DNA of 64,000 nucleotides, taken from positions 62,001-126,000 of the forward strand of contig JAPPFM010000050.1 of the NCBI GenBank assembly GCA_028821605.1, in the 5' to 3' direction. The position numbers and the translations under genes were made by a program. The DNA is from Candidatus Poribacteria bacterium. Lineage in GTDB: Bacteria; Poribacteria; WGA-4E; WGA-3G. The notes below the pieces were generated by a model that was not told where the DNA came from, did not search any database, and worked only from the letters and a program-made list of their open reading frames with translations. Below, piece by piece: positions 35,815-45,119 of the stretch (its first letter is position 1; every line of letters begins with the position of its first letter).

Positions 35815-36594
35815 GTGCCAGCGATGCAAACTGAAGGCAAACAACCTATCTTGAGCATCCGTGACCTAAATGTGTGGTTCGGCAATAAACAGATTCTGAA
35901 CTCTCTCTCCTTTGAGGTTCAGCAGGGACAGGTGACTGCGCTTATTGGACCTGCCAACTGTGGTAAGAGTACGCTTGTCCGATGTATCAACCGCTTAAAC
36001 GACTTTACACCGAATTTCAAGTTCACCGGCGAAATACTTTTTAAGGGCAGCGATATGTACGCTGAAAAAACGGATGTCGCTGCTATTCGGAAACAGATTG
36101 GGATGGTGTTCCGAAAACCGATGCCATTCCAGTGCTCTATCTATGAAAATGTAGCATACGGAGCTCAGATTTCAGGCGTAAATCGTGGCTCACAACTGGA
36201 TGCCATCGTTCAGAAAAACCTCCAAAAAACAGGCCTCTGGGACGATGTTGAACCTATTCTGGACGAAACACCAGAACAACTCTCTACAGGACAGCAGCAA
36301 CTTCTCTGTATCGCGCGCGCTTTAGCTGTTGAACCAGAAATTCTAATATTCGATGAACCGTGTGGTGAACTCGATCCGCTTGAGACGGTCAAAGTTGAGA
36401 CACTCGTACGAAATCTGACAGAAAACTGCACGCCTATCTTTGTTACGAATAAAAGAAGGCAAGCCGCTCGCGTCTCTGACACCGCAGGATTTCTCTATTT
36501 CGGCGAATTAATTGAATTTGGAATGACGGAAAGGATTTTTACAAATCCACAGGACACCAAAACAGAACAGTATGTGACAGGAAGATTAGGTTAA
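35815..36594 (+). CDS. PstB-like ATPase with altered Q-loop and H-loop (paralogue 3)
   Basis: A 259-residue PstB-family ATPase. Walker A GPANCGKS (45-52) and the Walker B Asp180-Glu181 are intact. The signature is LSTGQ (156-160), a mild change. The Q-loop Gln is Arg100 (MVFRKP), the H-loop His is Asn212 (VTNKRRQAARV), and the D-loop reads GELD. Its lesion pattern parallels paralogue 1. The GTG at 35815 or the ATG at 35824 starts it; neither has a clear ribosome site. Confidence 0.87.
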   Translation: MPAMQTEGKQPILSIRDLNVWFGNKQILNSLSFEVQQGQVTALIGPANCGKSTLVRCINRLNDFTPNFKFTGEILFKGSDMYAEKTDVAAIRKQIGMVFRKPMPFQCSIYENVAYGAQISGVNRGSQLDAIVQKNLQKTGLWDDVEPILDETPEQLSTGQQQLLCIARALAVEPEILIFDEPCGELDPLETVKVETLVRNLTENCTPIFVTNKRRQAARVSDTAGFLYFGELIEFGMTERIFTNPQDTKTEQYVTGRLG

Positions 36595-36599
36595 AATAA

Positions 36600-36682
36600 T
36601 TGTCAGTCTTCGGTTTTCAGTTTTCAGTAGGAAGAGGTTTCTGTGGCTTCCACGGCCCCCTCTTTAACCGATAACTGATGAC
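36600..36682. repeat. TTATCAGT-type repeat upstream of phoU
   Basis: Left words TTGTCAGT, GGTTTTCAG, AAGAGG and TTTCTGTGG; right arm CCTCTTTAACCGATAACTGATGAC in inverted sense. The ATG inside the right arm is the first in-frame start of phoU. Confidence 0.55.
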
Positions 36683-37331
36683 TTCTCCTATGTTAGAACA
36701 CGAAATCACGGGACTTCAGCATAAACTTTTAGAAATGGCAGGGCTTGCGGAACAGATGCTGCGCCAAGCCGTTGAATCTGTCTTAACGCGAGATAAAGCA
36801 TTGGCGCAACTCGTTGTTGATACAGATGATAAGATTGATTTGCTTGAAAACGAGATCGAATCGTCGTGCATCCAACTAATCGCGCTCCATCAACCGGTCG
36901 CGACAGAGCTTCGATTTCTAACAACAGCGATGAAGGTTAACCACAACATTGAAAGAATAGCGGATAAAAGCGTTGCTATCGCTAAACGGAGCATCGAGTT
37001 GTCAGAACATCCACCGGTCAAACCTTTCGTAGATTTGCCGTATGCGGCACAAGTGATTCAGTCGATGGTAAAGGACGTGCTGGATGCGTTCGTCAATCGA
37101 GACGCTGAATATGCGCTAAGGATTCGAGAACGGGACAGCGAAGTTGATGAAATCTATGAAAGAATGCTGAATGAACTGCTGACCATTTTGAGTGAACACC
37201 CTAAACTTATCCAACCGGGTATCAGCCTCCTACTGCTCTTCCGGCATTTGGAACGGATAGGTGACCTCGCTGCACATATCGGTGAAGAGGTCTATTACCT
37301 CGTCAAGGGCGATGTCATCCGACACTCTTAA
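36678..37331 (+). CDS. phoU: phosphate transport regulator PhoU
   Basis: A 217-residue all-helical protein made of two PhoU three-helix units, with the metal-binding Glu/Asp patterns (ETEIES-like: DTDDKIDLLENEIE in the first; RERDSEVDEIYERML in the second). PhoU links the Pst transporter to the PhoR/PhoB response and damps uptake. The ATG at 36678 is inside a repeat; ATG 36690 (MLEHEITGL) gives the usual N-terminus. No phoR/phoB pair is in the window. Confidence 0.92.
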   Translation: MTSPMLEHEITGLQHKLLEMAGLAEQMLRQAVESVLTRDKALAQLVVDTDDKIDLLENEIESSCIQLIALHQPVATELRFLTTAMKVNHNIERIADKSVAIAKRSIELSEHPPVKPFVDLPYAAQVIQSMVKDVLDAFVNRDAEYALRIRERDSEVDEIYERMLNELLTILSEHPKLIQPGISLLLLFRHLERIGDLAAHIGEEVYYLVKGDVIRHS

Positions 37332-37354
37332 ACCACCAATAGGACATTCCGGTG

Positions 37355-38578
37355 TCAAGATTCCTGTTCAGTTTCCGCTGGCGGATCAAAATGGACATCC
37401 AGTTGTGGGAATGCGATTGTAATATCATGTTCTTTAAATTTATGCCAGATTATGAAATGGAGATCACTGGCGACATCGAAACGCTGAAAAGAATCTGGAA
37501 TCCATGCCAATAACTCAAAATCTAAGGATGAATTCCCAAAAGCAATAAAGCGAACGAAAGGAGAAGTAACGTTGCTGATGTTCGGAATTGGTTCTTTGAT
37601 CACGCCGAGATGCTCATCTGCGGCATCAAGTAGCACTTGCTTGACGAGATCCACATCTGAACCGTACGACACCCCCACCGGAATACGAAGCCGGTACAGA
37701 TTGTTCGCGTGCGTGAGGTTATGAACCGCTTCCGAAATCAGTTGAGAATTCGGAACGATAAGCTCCTTCTCATCAAGCGAAACGATGACTGTCGAGCGGA
37801 GATTAATGCTACTGACTCTGCCAAATATATTAACATCCATAATCTCAACGAGATCCCCAATTTTGATAGGGCGTTCAAAAATCAGAATAAACCCTGAAAT
37901 CACGTTTGAGGCGATATTCTGTAAGCCGAAACCGATACCGATACTCAAACCACCAAAAATTATCGCTAAACTTGTGAAACTCACGCCGATAGTGCTGAGA
38001 CTGACAACAACACCGATAATGATTAGGCTGAAGTGAAGAAAACGGAGTAAGATAAATTGGGTATGTTCCGCAATTTGAAACGCTTGTAGCACCTGTCGCC
38101 GTAGCACCCACTGCACATATTTAGACAGGATAAACATTCCAAAGACAATTACGAACCCATAAAAAAGCCTCGCCAAGGTCAATTTACGTACATCTTCACG
38201 GGCTTCAGTAGGTGATCCTTCCCCATCAACCTCAGTTTCAGTGGCACTCTGGGAAGGGTGAAACAGATCCGTGAGGGGGTAAGCAAAAAGCTTGCCGAGG
38301 AATCCTGTGCTAATTCCCGCAAACTGGAATGCCAAACCAATTCCAAAAACCAGAACAATAAGGAACAGAATCGCGAGTAATCGATTACTGAGGGTTTCTG
38401 GCATCCTGAACCTATTGAAAAGCCGACGAAACCAGCGGCGTAGAAAGCCTCCGATTATTAACGCTGCCGCCAAAGTCCCAATCAATAAAACGATTTGGGT
38501 AACCTGTACAGGTTCTTCACCCAAAGTGATGACACGCGTTTGAAGTAAATCAAGAAATTGTTGAATCAACTCATCCAT
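37355..38578 (-). CDS. MscS-family mechanosensitive channel (407 aa)
   Basis: A small-conductance mechanosensitive channel that opens under membrane tension and releases osmolytes. About four to five helices precede the conserved pore-lining helix and beta domain (GFGLQNIASNVISGFILIFE, then RPIKIGDLVEI and SLDEKELIVPNSQL). The long N-terminal membrane part places it nearer YbdG/YnaI-type than minimal MscS. It is the last of three adjacent MscS genes and convergent with phoU. Confidence 0.9.
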   Translation of the reverse strand: MDELIQQFLDLLQTRVITLGEEPVQVTQIVLLIGTLAAALIIGGFLRRWFRRLFNRFRMPETLSNRLLAILFLIVLVFGIGLAFQFAGISTGFLGKLFAYPLTDLFHPSQSATETEVDGEGSPTEAREDVRKLTLARLFYGFVIVFGMFILSKYVQWVLRRQVLQAFQIAEHTQFILLRFLHFSLIIIGVVVSLSTIGVSFTSLAIIFGGLSIGIGFGLQNIASNVISGFILIFERPIKIGDLVEIMDVNIFGRVSSINLRSTVIVSLDEKELIVPNSQLISEAVHNLTHANNLYRLRIPVGVSYGSDVDLVKQVLLDAADEHLGVIKEPIPNISNVTSPFVRFIAFGNSSLDFELLAWIPDSFQRFDVASDLHFIIWHKFKEHDITIAFPQLDVHFDPPAETEQES

Positions 38579-38596
38579 CTGATGCTATCCTACTCG

Positions 38597-39478
38597 CTAA
38601 CGCGCTGTATAAAGGTATTGTGGCGGGAGTAATTGTTCGTCTTTTGGTGTTAGCAGTGCCTCCCTTTTCACGTAGGCAAACTCAATTTGTCCCTCATGCA
38701 TAAACGCCTTAGAAATCCGTTCGACGATTAACGTTGAAGTACTTTGCCGGTTCACAGCACGGACACGATACCTAAGTTTAGCAACTATGCCAGACGGAAT
38801 GAACTCAAATCGCACATAAGGCGATTCACCTGTTTCCTCACATATTTCGGTTGTCACTTCTGTCGCCTGTTCACACATAATTTGCTCGGCACGCGTTATA
38901 TCCGAACGATATGTCAACCGAATGATGACCTCATCGAGAATGTATTTCTCGTCTCGTGTATAGTTAATCACATTCCATCGAAAAAGATGTTGGTTCGGAA
39001 TCAGGACGCTGCGTCCAGATTTCTCTTCTCCGCCAATCGTTCCGCCGACCTGATCCAATTGTGTATACATGATCGAGATGTTTCGCACATCACCAATAGT
39101 TACACCCAAAATAACGCGATCTCCAATCTGATAAGGTTTCTTCAGAATAATCAATAACCATGCGGCTAAGTTCATGATCGGGTTTCGGATACCCCACCCC
39201 ATCAGTGTCATAATAAAGGCTAATGACAGTCCTATGATCCCAAAGACATCGGAAAACATAAAGATGACGAGAACACCTATCGAAAACATGAAGGTGTACC
39301 GCCACGCAAAAAAGAACCGGTTTGCATTCTCCGGTTTGTAGGCGCGCGCTTCTGTAAACTTGCGCATCTGTGATGTCAAGCGGAGATAGACGATGATGGC
39401 ACCGATCACAACCAGCCCCATCCACACCACAGAAATATACTTGAAATTCAGGAGTGCTTCCCAGACTTCCAAAAACAT
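38597..39478 (-). CDS. MscS-like channel (293 aa, paralogue A)
   Basis: Helices at ~15-35, 65-80 and 85-115 lead into the MscS core (GWGIRNPIMNLAAWLLIILKKPYQIGDRV), followed by the beta domain with QLDQVGGTIGGEEKSGRSVLIPN. That last segment, with a Gly-Arg loop, is shared only with the next gene, so these two are recent relatives and differ from the 407-residue channel. It begins two bases after the upstream gene ends, so they are cotranscribed. Confidence 0.87.
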   Translation of the reverse strand: MFLEVWEALLNFKYISVVWMGLVVIGAIIVYLRLTSQMRKFTEARAYKPENANRFFFAWRYTFMFSIGVLVIFMFSDVFGIIGLSLAFIMTLMGWGIRNPIMNLAAWLLIILKKPYQIGDRVILGVTIGDVRNISIMYTQLDQVGGTIGGEEKSGRSVLIPNQHLFRWNVINYTRDEKYILDEVIIRLTYRSDITRAEQIMCEQATEVTTEICEETGESPYVRFEFIPSGIVAKLRYRVRAVNRQSTSTLIVERISKAFMHEGQIEFAYVKREALLTPKDEQLLPPQYLYTAR

Positions 39479-39480
39479 AA

Positions 39481-40377
39481 TTAACTCTCATAGGAATCCG
39501 TTGGTAATGCGGGCTGGTCTTTCCATGAGTAAATGACTTCCGAATGCGCATAGCAGAATTCAACCGTCTTACTCTCAGAGAAGCCATGGAAAATAATCTT
39601 GACGATGTCACTGAGGCTTTTCGCACGGTCCACCGGACGCGTCTTGTAGCGTAACCGCATCATTACACCTGCATCAAACAACTCCGCACGGATAAACGGT
39701 TCTTCGCCAATCTCGTTGATGACATCCGCTGTAACCACCTTTGCTGCATCAACCAGAATCCGCTCTGCTTCTTCCCAATTCGATTCAAAGGTAATCCGAA
39801 CAGGCACTTCAACCAAAATATACTCTTCCTCCAAAGTATAGTTCGTAATCGTTTGTCCAAACAGAATCGCATTTGGAATGAGGATACCGCGCCCGGAACG
39901 TTCTTCACTGGACACTGTTCCACCGACTTGATTGAGAATAACGTGCGTTAAAGTAATGTCCACGACATCACCTGTGATGCCAGCGATAATAACACGATCG
40001 CCAATCTTAAAGGGACGTTTCAGGATGAGCATTAACCACGCTGCAATCCCTGTGACAGGTGCCTGCAAGGACCAGCCCAAAACCATACCGAGAAATCCCG
40101 CCGAAATACCGAGCGTTTTGAGAGAACCACTCAGACTAATAATACCGAAGATCGCAATAATAGCCGTCCAGATATAGCCCCACACCGCCATGAAATTTTG
40201 GGCATTTGTTTCCAATTGGGCGTGCTGGTAAACATATCGCTTGACGAAATACCCCAAAATCGCCTTGAGAATGAGTAGCGTAGCAATCGTGATAACACTT
40301 AGCAGAATGCCTTTAAACGGTGAATTGATAATAGCGTTTATGAAATCACCTAAACGATCAATGAATTCCAGAAACAT
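39481..40377 (-). CDS. MscS-like channel (298 aa, paralogue B)
   Basis: Same layout as its downstream neighbour: three helices, then GWSLQAPVTGIAAWLMLILK and RPFKIGDRVII, then NQVGGTVSSEERSGRGILIPN. A GGGGATGGA ribosome site precedes the ATG at 40377, so it probably leads this pair. Two paralogues with matching interfaces could form mixed heptamers; that is inference. Confidence 0.87.
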   Translation of the reverse strand: MFLEFIDRLGDFINAIINSPFKGILLSVITIATLLILKAILGYFVKRYVYQHAQLETNAQNFMAVWGYIWTAIIAIFGIISLSGSLKTLGISAGFLGMVLGWSLQAPVTGIAAWLMLILKRPFKIGDRVIIAGITGDVVDITLTHVILNQVGGTVSSEERSGRGILIPNAILFGQTITNYTLEEEYILVEVPVRITFESNWEEAERILVDAAKVVTADVINEIGEEPFIRAELFDAGVMMRLRYKTRPVDRAKSLSDIVKIIFHGFSESKTVEFCYAHSEVIYSWKDQPALPTDSYES

Positions 40378-40426
40378 TCCATCCCCTTTTTCTTAGTGTC
40401 TGTTTGGAAAAATCAAGATATCCGCA

Positions 40427-42700
40427 CTAATCAATCGATATTTGCTCGATTGCATGAACAAACAGGACATCGTTCGCGTCTGCATAGGAGCGCAAAGTTT
40501 GACTTAATTTTTCAGAACCGAGGTCTTCGCCTGTCAAGCCTGCGATGACCAGATCCGTCTGAGAGGATCGGTGCTCTACCTCCTGCTCTAAAGCCTTTTG
40601 GCTGCTGTAAGACACGGAGGTGACGTTATGCATTGAAATCGGCAGTCGTCCCTCTTTCATTAGGGTCGAGAGTCTGTCCGCTTCACGCTCAGCATCCGTA
40701 GCCTCGGAACAAGCGAAAAGCCGAATTTCAGCACGTCTCCAATCAGGATGTCCCACAATAATATACGCGAGCAGCAGCATCATTGGCGCGTTCTTCAAAT
40801 TGTCCTCTGTCACCCAAACATCAATCGTAGAACGATATCCAAAGCGGTACCCTGTTGACCGAAGCACAAGGACATTAAACAGCGAATTCGCAACGAGGCG
40901 TATTCCTTCCTGGACCTCTTCAATTTCGTCAGGGTTATCTCGATCGAATTCAAGGAGAACACAATTATTTGGTAAACCAGAAATTCCCGGCATTTGTAGT
41001 ATTTGCGACAGCGCAAGTTTAAACGTCGGGCAAATTACGGAATCGACGAAGATACCGGCTCTGCTAACCTCTGTCCTTTTAATCAACTCGTCAACATGGA
41101 TACGCGCTTGGAGTTCGCTGGAAAACGAGTAGTCCCCGTGGAACAGGCGAATGAAGTGCCCGAACCCGTGCCTGTGGCAGATCCAGCGAAGCAAATCGAA
41201 ATGCCCGAGTCGCCGTTCACCGAATCGTGTTACTGCGACAATCGACGGACGCCACCCACCCTCAGACGAGATAACGCGGCTCTTTTGTAGGGTAATCTGA
41301 AGCCATCGGGTTAGTTGGAACATCGTCCCTTGGAAGATCGCAGTCAAGTCACGTTGTCCCCTATGACTTCGACGGAGACCGAGGTAAGTGACCGCCATAA
41401 GCCCAATTGAAATGAACGCATATAGCGCGCTGATTTGGAACATCATCAAACCGCACATCACAGTACCTAACAGGGATAAGTACCAACGAGAATGGAAAGT
41501 AGGACGATAGGACGGATTACTCGCAAAGTGCTCAAGGAACGATACTGCACACAGCGCACCGTAGGTTACCATGAAGAACATCGTCAAAATCTGGGCGATA
41601 AAGTCCAACTCACCAATCGCCACGAATACGATCGCAATTATCCCAGATACAGAGGTCGCATACACGGGTTCTTGTGTTTCTCCTATACCCTTTTCCATAA
41701 GACGGTTCAACTTAGGGATAGGTAGCACATTGTCACGGGCAAGCATCTGCAATGTTCTGGGAGCTACCATAATTGAGCCGAGCGCAGAGGAGAATGCGGC
41801 TGCACCCAATCCGACGTAGATTGCAGGACTCCAGAGGGAGATCTTCGCCATGATAAACTCGTCCGCGTCGAGTGCTTCAGGGGTGGCACTCTGTCCTAAT
41901 TTGATAGCAACAAGCACATATATAACCATGCCAGCGAACGTTGCGCCGATCGTACCGAGGGGTATACTTCTTTGAGGGTTTCTTAGATCGCCGGACAATC
42001 CCAAACCCGCAATCATACCGGTGAAAGCGGGAAAACACGTCGCGAAAACTGTGCCAAAACTATCAGGGACCTCAATACGCGCCGTAAGGTTCAACCCTTC
42101 AGGTTGGATTGATTCGGGGCCTTTGCCGAAAAGAAATGAGATGATTGACACCGCTAAGATTCCACAGACAACCCATAAGACCCGAACACCGACACCAGCC
42201 CCCTTCGTGAGCATAAGCACAAGAAGCAAAACAGTAAAAGGTAGACTTATCCAACGGGGATCAGGGGTCAACACATACGTCGTTGCAACCCAATCATAGA
42301 TAGGTTGAAAAGATTGCGCAAACGCGACGATATAGAAAGCGACCGAAATCGCTTGGGAGATATACAGCGCAATTCCGATAGAGCCTCCGATACTCTCGCC
42401 GAAGGAACGGCTGACAATATAGTAGGCACCACCGCCCGCGACACGACGGTTCGTCGCAATCTCGGAAACTGCCAGAACTGTGGGAACAGTCACGAGATGA
42501 CCGAGTGCGATAATCATCAGGCTCCCCCACAGCCCAACGTGTGCCACAGCGTAGCCGAATCGTAAGAAGAGAATTGCCCCGAGAATCGTACTAATCGAGG
42601 CGAGAAACACAGGTGCAGTGCCGAAGCCGTGTCCGTGTTGGGGTCCCGGAACACCGCTGCCAAATCTGGATTCAGATCGTTCTCCTGAGCTTGAGAGCAT
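40427..42700 (-). CDS. SLC12-like cation-chloride cotransporter / APC-superfamily permease
   Basis: Twelve helices of the APC fold (about residues 30-480) with the family's first-helix motif (FLASISTILGAILFLRFG) and GGGAYYIVSRSFG. A ~270-residue cytoplasmic C-terminus (from about 490) resembles the regulatory domain of SLC12 Na/K/Cl cotransporters. It would move Cl- or amino acids with cations. I start at ATG 42700 (MLSSSGERS), which has AAAGGA upstream, instead of 42769. Its position beside K+, Mg2+ and MscS channels supports an ion role. Confidence 0.82.
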   Translation of the reverse strand: MLSSSGERSESRFGSGVPGPQHGHGFGTAPVFLASISTILGAILFLRFGYAVAHVGLWGSLMIIALGHLVTVPTVLAVSEIATNRRVAGGGAYYIVSRSFGESIGGSIGIALYISQAISVAFYIVAFAQSFQPIYDWVATTYVLTPDPRWISLPFTVLLLVLMLTKGAGVGVRVLWVVCGILAVSIISFLFGKGPESIQPEGLNLTARIEVPDSFGTVFATCFPAFTGMIAGLGLSGDLRNPQRSIPLGTIGATFAGMVIYVLVAIKLGQSATPEALDADEFIMAKISLWSPAIYVGLGAAAFSSALGSIMVAPRTLQMLARDNVLPIPKLNRLMEKGIGETQEPVYATSVSGIIAIVFVAIGELDFIAQILTMFFMVTYGALCAVSFLEHFASNPSYRPTFHSRWYLSLLGTVMCGLMMFQISALYAFISIGLMAVTYLGLRRSHRGQRDLTAIFQGTMFQLTRWLQITLQKSRVISSEGGWRPSIVAVTRFGERRLGHFDLLRWICHRHGFGHFIRLFHGDYSFSSELQARIHVDELIKRTEVSRAGIFVDSVICPTFKLALSQILQMPGISGLPNNCVLLEFDRDNPDEIEEVQEGIRLVANSLFNVLVLRSTGYRFGYRSTIDVWVTEDNLKNAPMMLLLAYIIVGHPDWRRAEIRLFACSEATDAEREADRLSTLMKEGRLPISMHNVTSVSYSSQKALEQEVEHRSSQTDLVIAGLTGEDLGSEKLSQTLRSYADANDVLFVHAIEQISID

Positions 42701-42781
42701 CGTCGGTTTCCTTTCGTTTAAAAGATTGAAATAAAACAGGTAGCCGTACGGTGTTGAAATTTCAAGCAAGGCATTACATTC

Positions 42782-43534
42782 TTACAAAGTCACACGTAAT
42801 ATGGATAAGTATTTGTAATGCCAATTCTCTGTCAATGGTTCACTATTATATGTCATAGAGCCGCTTAAGCGCAAGCTTAATCGCGTGGACAGGGTGAAAG
42901 TGATAGCAGGTTCTGCGGAAAATTTGAAGTTTTTGAAACCGATTTGCGGTGTAAATTTTAATACTGTATTGAGCCTCCGCCATCCGACAGATGAAAACGC
43001 CAACCACCGAAACGTCGTGGGATCGAATCTCGTTAGCACAAGGTCTTTATGGGGTTGGATATTTTCAAGGAAAGCACCGATACCACCAGATACGCGGAGC
43101 GTTCCGCTTTCATAAATCGCAGGTCGGATATAACTGCCAATTTGGGATGTAAGGGCACTGCCTTTGGTAATATCACGTTCTAAATCTGTAAACGCCTCAA
43201 TACCGAAGGTGCCTATGCGAAAACCGCCCTGTACGTGTGCCTTGGCGATTTCAGAAAGCACTTCTCCTTCACCCGAAGCGCGTGAACCAAAAACACCCGC
43301 CCACCCGTTAATGCTACGAAGCGGTACGACAAGCGTTAGGCTGAGTGTCTGTGAAGCTCCGTCGCCATTTACACCGATATCCAATGTTTTTGCATCATGC
43401 GGTAAATCTGCAAACTGTGCATACGCAGGTATTGCCAGCAGAATCAAACCGACGACTCCGATGAAAATCAGGGACAATCTTTTCACTCTGGTGCTGTTAA
43501 AGTAGATTAACAGCACCTCTATTATTCTTTCCAT
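42782..43534 (-). CDS. exported beta-barrel protein, DUF481-like
   Basis: Signal peptide ending AIPAYAQ, then ~210 residues of alternating strands with a C-terminal segment (LRLSGSMTYNSEPLTENW, ending RVTL) very like the end of the DUF481 protein at 23294. It may be a small outer-membrane barrel. An AGGAGG site stands 3-4 nt before ATG 43534; GTG 43486 is an alternative. It precedes the cotransporter gene closely. Confidence 0.6.
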   Translation of the reverse strand: MERIIEVLLIYFNSTRVKRLSLIFIGVVGLILLAIPAYAQFADLPHDAKTLDIGVNGDGASQTLSLTLVVPLRSINGWAGVFGSRASGEGEVLSEIAKAHVQGGFRIGTFGIEAFTDLERDITKGSALTSQIGSYIRPAIYESGTLRVSGGIGAFLENIQPHKDLVLTRFDPTTFRWLAFSSVGWRRLNTVLKFTPQIGFKNFKFSAEPAITFTLSTRLSLRLSGSMTYNSEPLTENWHYKYLSILRVTL

Positions 43535-43627
43535 TTTCCTCCTAAATGTGGAACGGTTATGGTGAAAAGAGTTTTAGGTATTTAATTTTTATCAGTGCTT
43601 TTAGTCTCTTGTGTGCTATCACACTGA

Positions 43628-44137
43628 CTAATCCCGAGTGTGCCTGTACAAAAGTGTGATTAAATATATCTCTATAGGAGCACCAATGAGACAACCCGCT
43701 AATGCCCAATTATACTGAAGTTTTTTTGTCTTGACCTTGTAGGCATCATAGTAGAAAGCAACATATTGCGGGGACTTACCGAGAACGCGGGCGGTAGGCA
43801 TAAAAGGTTGGTAGCGCTGCGAGAAAATAGGACCGACCAATGGAAAAAAACATCCCGTACTAAACCACAAAGTTCTATTAAGATGCGCCGCTGCGTCTTT
43901 TTCAGCATCAGCTACGGCTTGCTCTGCGACAGACTTCAGGGCATCCGGTGTAACGGGCGAATCCTCGACTTCAACAATCTCGTAGCGTTTTGTTTCAATA
44001 ACGTCGTACTTTTTCGGACGACCATTGACTTCGGCGGTGATCCGCTCATTTTCTGCACAAAAACCTGACATATACGATCCAAAGATGAAAGTAATGATCA
44101 AAAGTCCCAATAGATTGAAACGTAAATTTATTTTCAC
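43628..44137 (-). CDS. membrane protein of unknown function
   Basis: A 169-residue protein. An N-terminal hydrophobic segment (LLGLLIITFIFGSYMSGF) ends near a signal-peptidase-like site (FCAENE). A charged region with EVEDSPVTPDALKSVAEQAVADAEKDAAAHLN follows, then two hydrophobic stretches near the C-terminus (TLWFSTGCFFPLVGPIF; ALAGCLIGAPIEIYLITLL). A GTG at 44137 with GGGAG at 7 nt is the best start. The family is not recognised. Confidence 0.55.
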   Translation of the reverse strand: MKINLRFNLLGLLIITFIFGSYMSGFCAENERITAEVNGRPKKYDVIETKRYEIVEVEDSPVTPDALKSVAEQAVADAEKDAAAHLNRTLWFSTGCFFPLVGPIFSQRYQPFMPTARVLGKSPQYVAFYYDAYKVKTKKLQYNWALAGCLIGAPIEIYLITLLYRHTRD

Positions 44138-44189
44138 TATTTTCTCCCTTTTATAGTAAAAATCACAATTGTCTATACACTGACAAAGG

Positions 44190-44210
44190 GGCGAGGTTAC
44201 AAACCTCGCC
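44190..44210. repeat. tight hairpin GGCGAGGTT-ACA-AACCTCGCC
   Basis: A perfect 9-bp stem with a 3-nt loop, upstream of the preceding minus-strand gene. The arm matches the inverted repeat at 29041-29097, so it is a dispersed element rather than a gene-specific terminator. Confidence 0.55.
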
Positions 44211-44334
44211 AGCGGCGGTGAAGGACTATTGCTCCGGCAGTCCATTGAAATGTCTATTTATTTTTTGGTTTCACTATAATATGCGCGCTATCAATAGATT
44301 TTATTAACTTCAGCGCGCAAAAAACGCATAAGTG

Positions 44335-45048
44335 TTAATTCAGTTTTTGGTAGATATGTCCGGTGGAGGTGGCCGTCCAAAAAAGGACTAATAATTCACC
44401 GTCCCACGTATAAGTACTCACAATCGGTTCGGTACTTCCATCAGAGAACCAATAGATGGTCCCTTTTCTCTCATCAAAGGGTTCAATCAATTTATACGAA
44501 CCGAAGAAAAATGTATTGTTACTTTGGTATTCTCTGGTAAATGTTGCTGTTGTTAGCCGCATTGATCCGAAGGCTTCACTTGTTTCACCGGCTAATTGGG
44601 TTCGGACGAGTTCATAAATGCCACTGAGTGCCTCAGCGACTCTGTATGATTTTGAAAAGACGATAATTGTGGCAGACTTTGAAACAGTCTCTTCACCCTT
44701 ATCTCTGACAGATACATGAACCGTAATCGTTTGGTCCGGTGCGATTTCCGAATCGCGGAGTTCAGGAGCTATCCACTGAACCTCTGCTCCGTCTTCTCCA
44801 GTCAATGTTCCGGCAGATACTTCCCATGTGTAAGTTAATTCGTCGTTCTCAGGATCGGAAACACCGACTTTAAGTTCAACGCTTTCCCCATAGCGCACCT
44901 CTTTTGGGACAGTGAACGTATTAATTTCGGGTGGATCGTTTGTCCAACTTTCATACTCGTCGCAACTACTGAATATCAGGAGCGAAGAGGTTACTAAAAA
45001 AAACGCTCCGAACCGTAGCGCGTAAAGCATAGGATTTAAAATTTTCAC
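44335..45048 (-). CDS. putative lipoprotein with Ig-like domain
   Basis: A lipoprotein signal with lipobox LIFSSC is followed by a PKD/Ig-like fold (about 45-135: PPEINTFTVPKEVRYGESVELKVGVSDPENDELTYTWEV), whose DPENDxLTYxW wording is typical of Ig-like domains. The C-terminal ~100 residues are strand-rich with many Thr and aromatic residues, perhaps a lipocalin-like small domain. GTG 45048 with AAGGAG at 7 nt is the preferred start. Surface exposure is inferred. Confidence 0.65.
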   Translation of the reverse strand: MKILNPMLYALRFGAFFLVTSSLLIFSSCDEYESWTNDPPEINTFTVPKEVRYGESVELKVGVSDPENDELTYTWEVSAGTLTGEDGAEVQWIAPELRDSEIAPDQTITVHVSVRDKGEETVSKSATIIVFSKSYRVAEALSGIYELVRTQLAGETSEAFGSMRLTTATFTREYQSNNTFFFGSYKLIEPFDERKGTIYWFSDGSTEPIVSTYTWDGELLVLFWTATSTGHIYQKLN

Positions 45049-45119
45049 AACACAACTCCTTTTTAACAATTAGCAAAAAGATACTAACACAACACCGCTG
45101 TAGCACCCTATCTAAAAAG

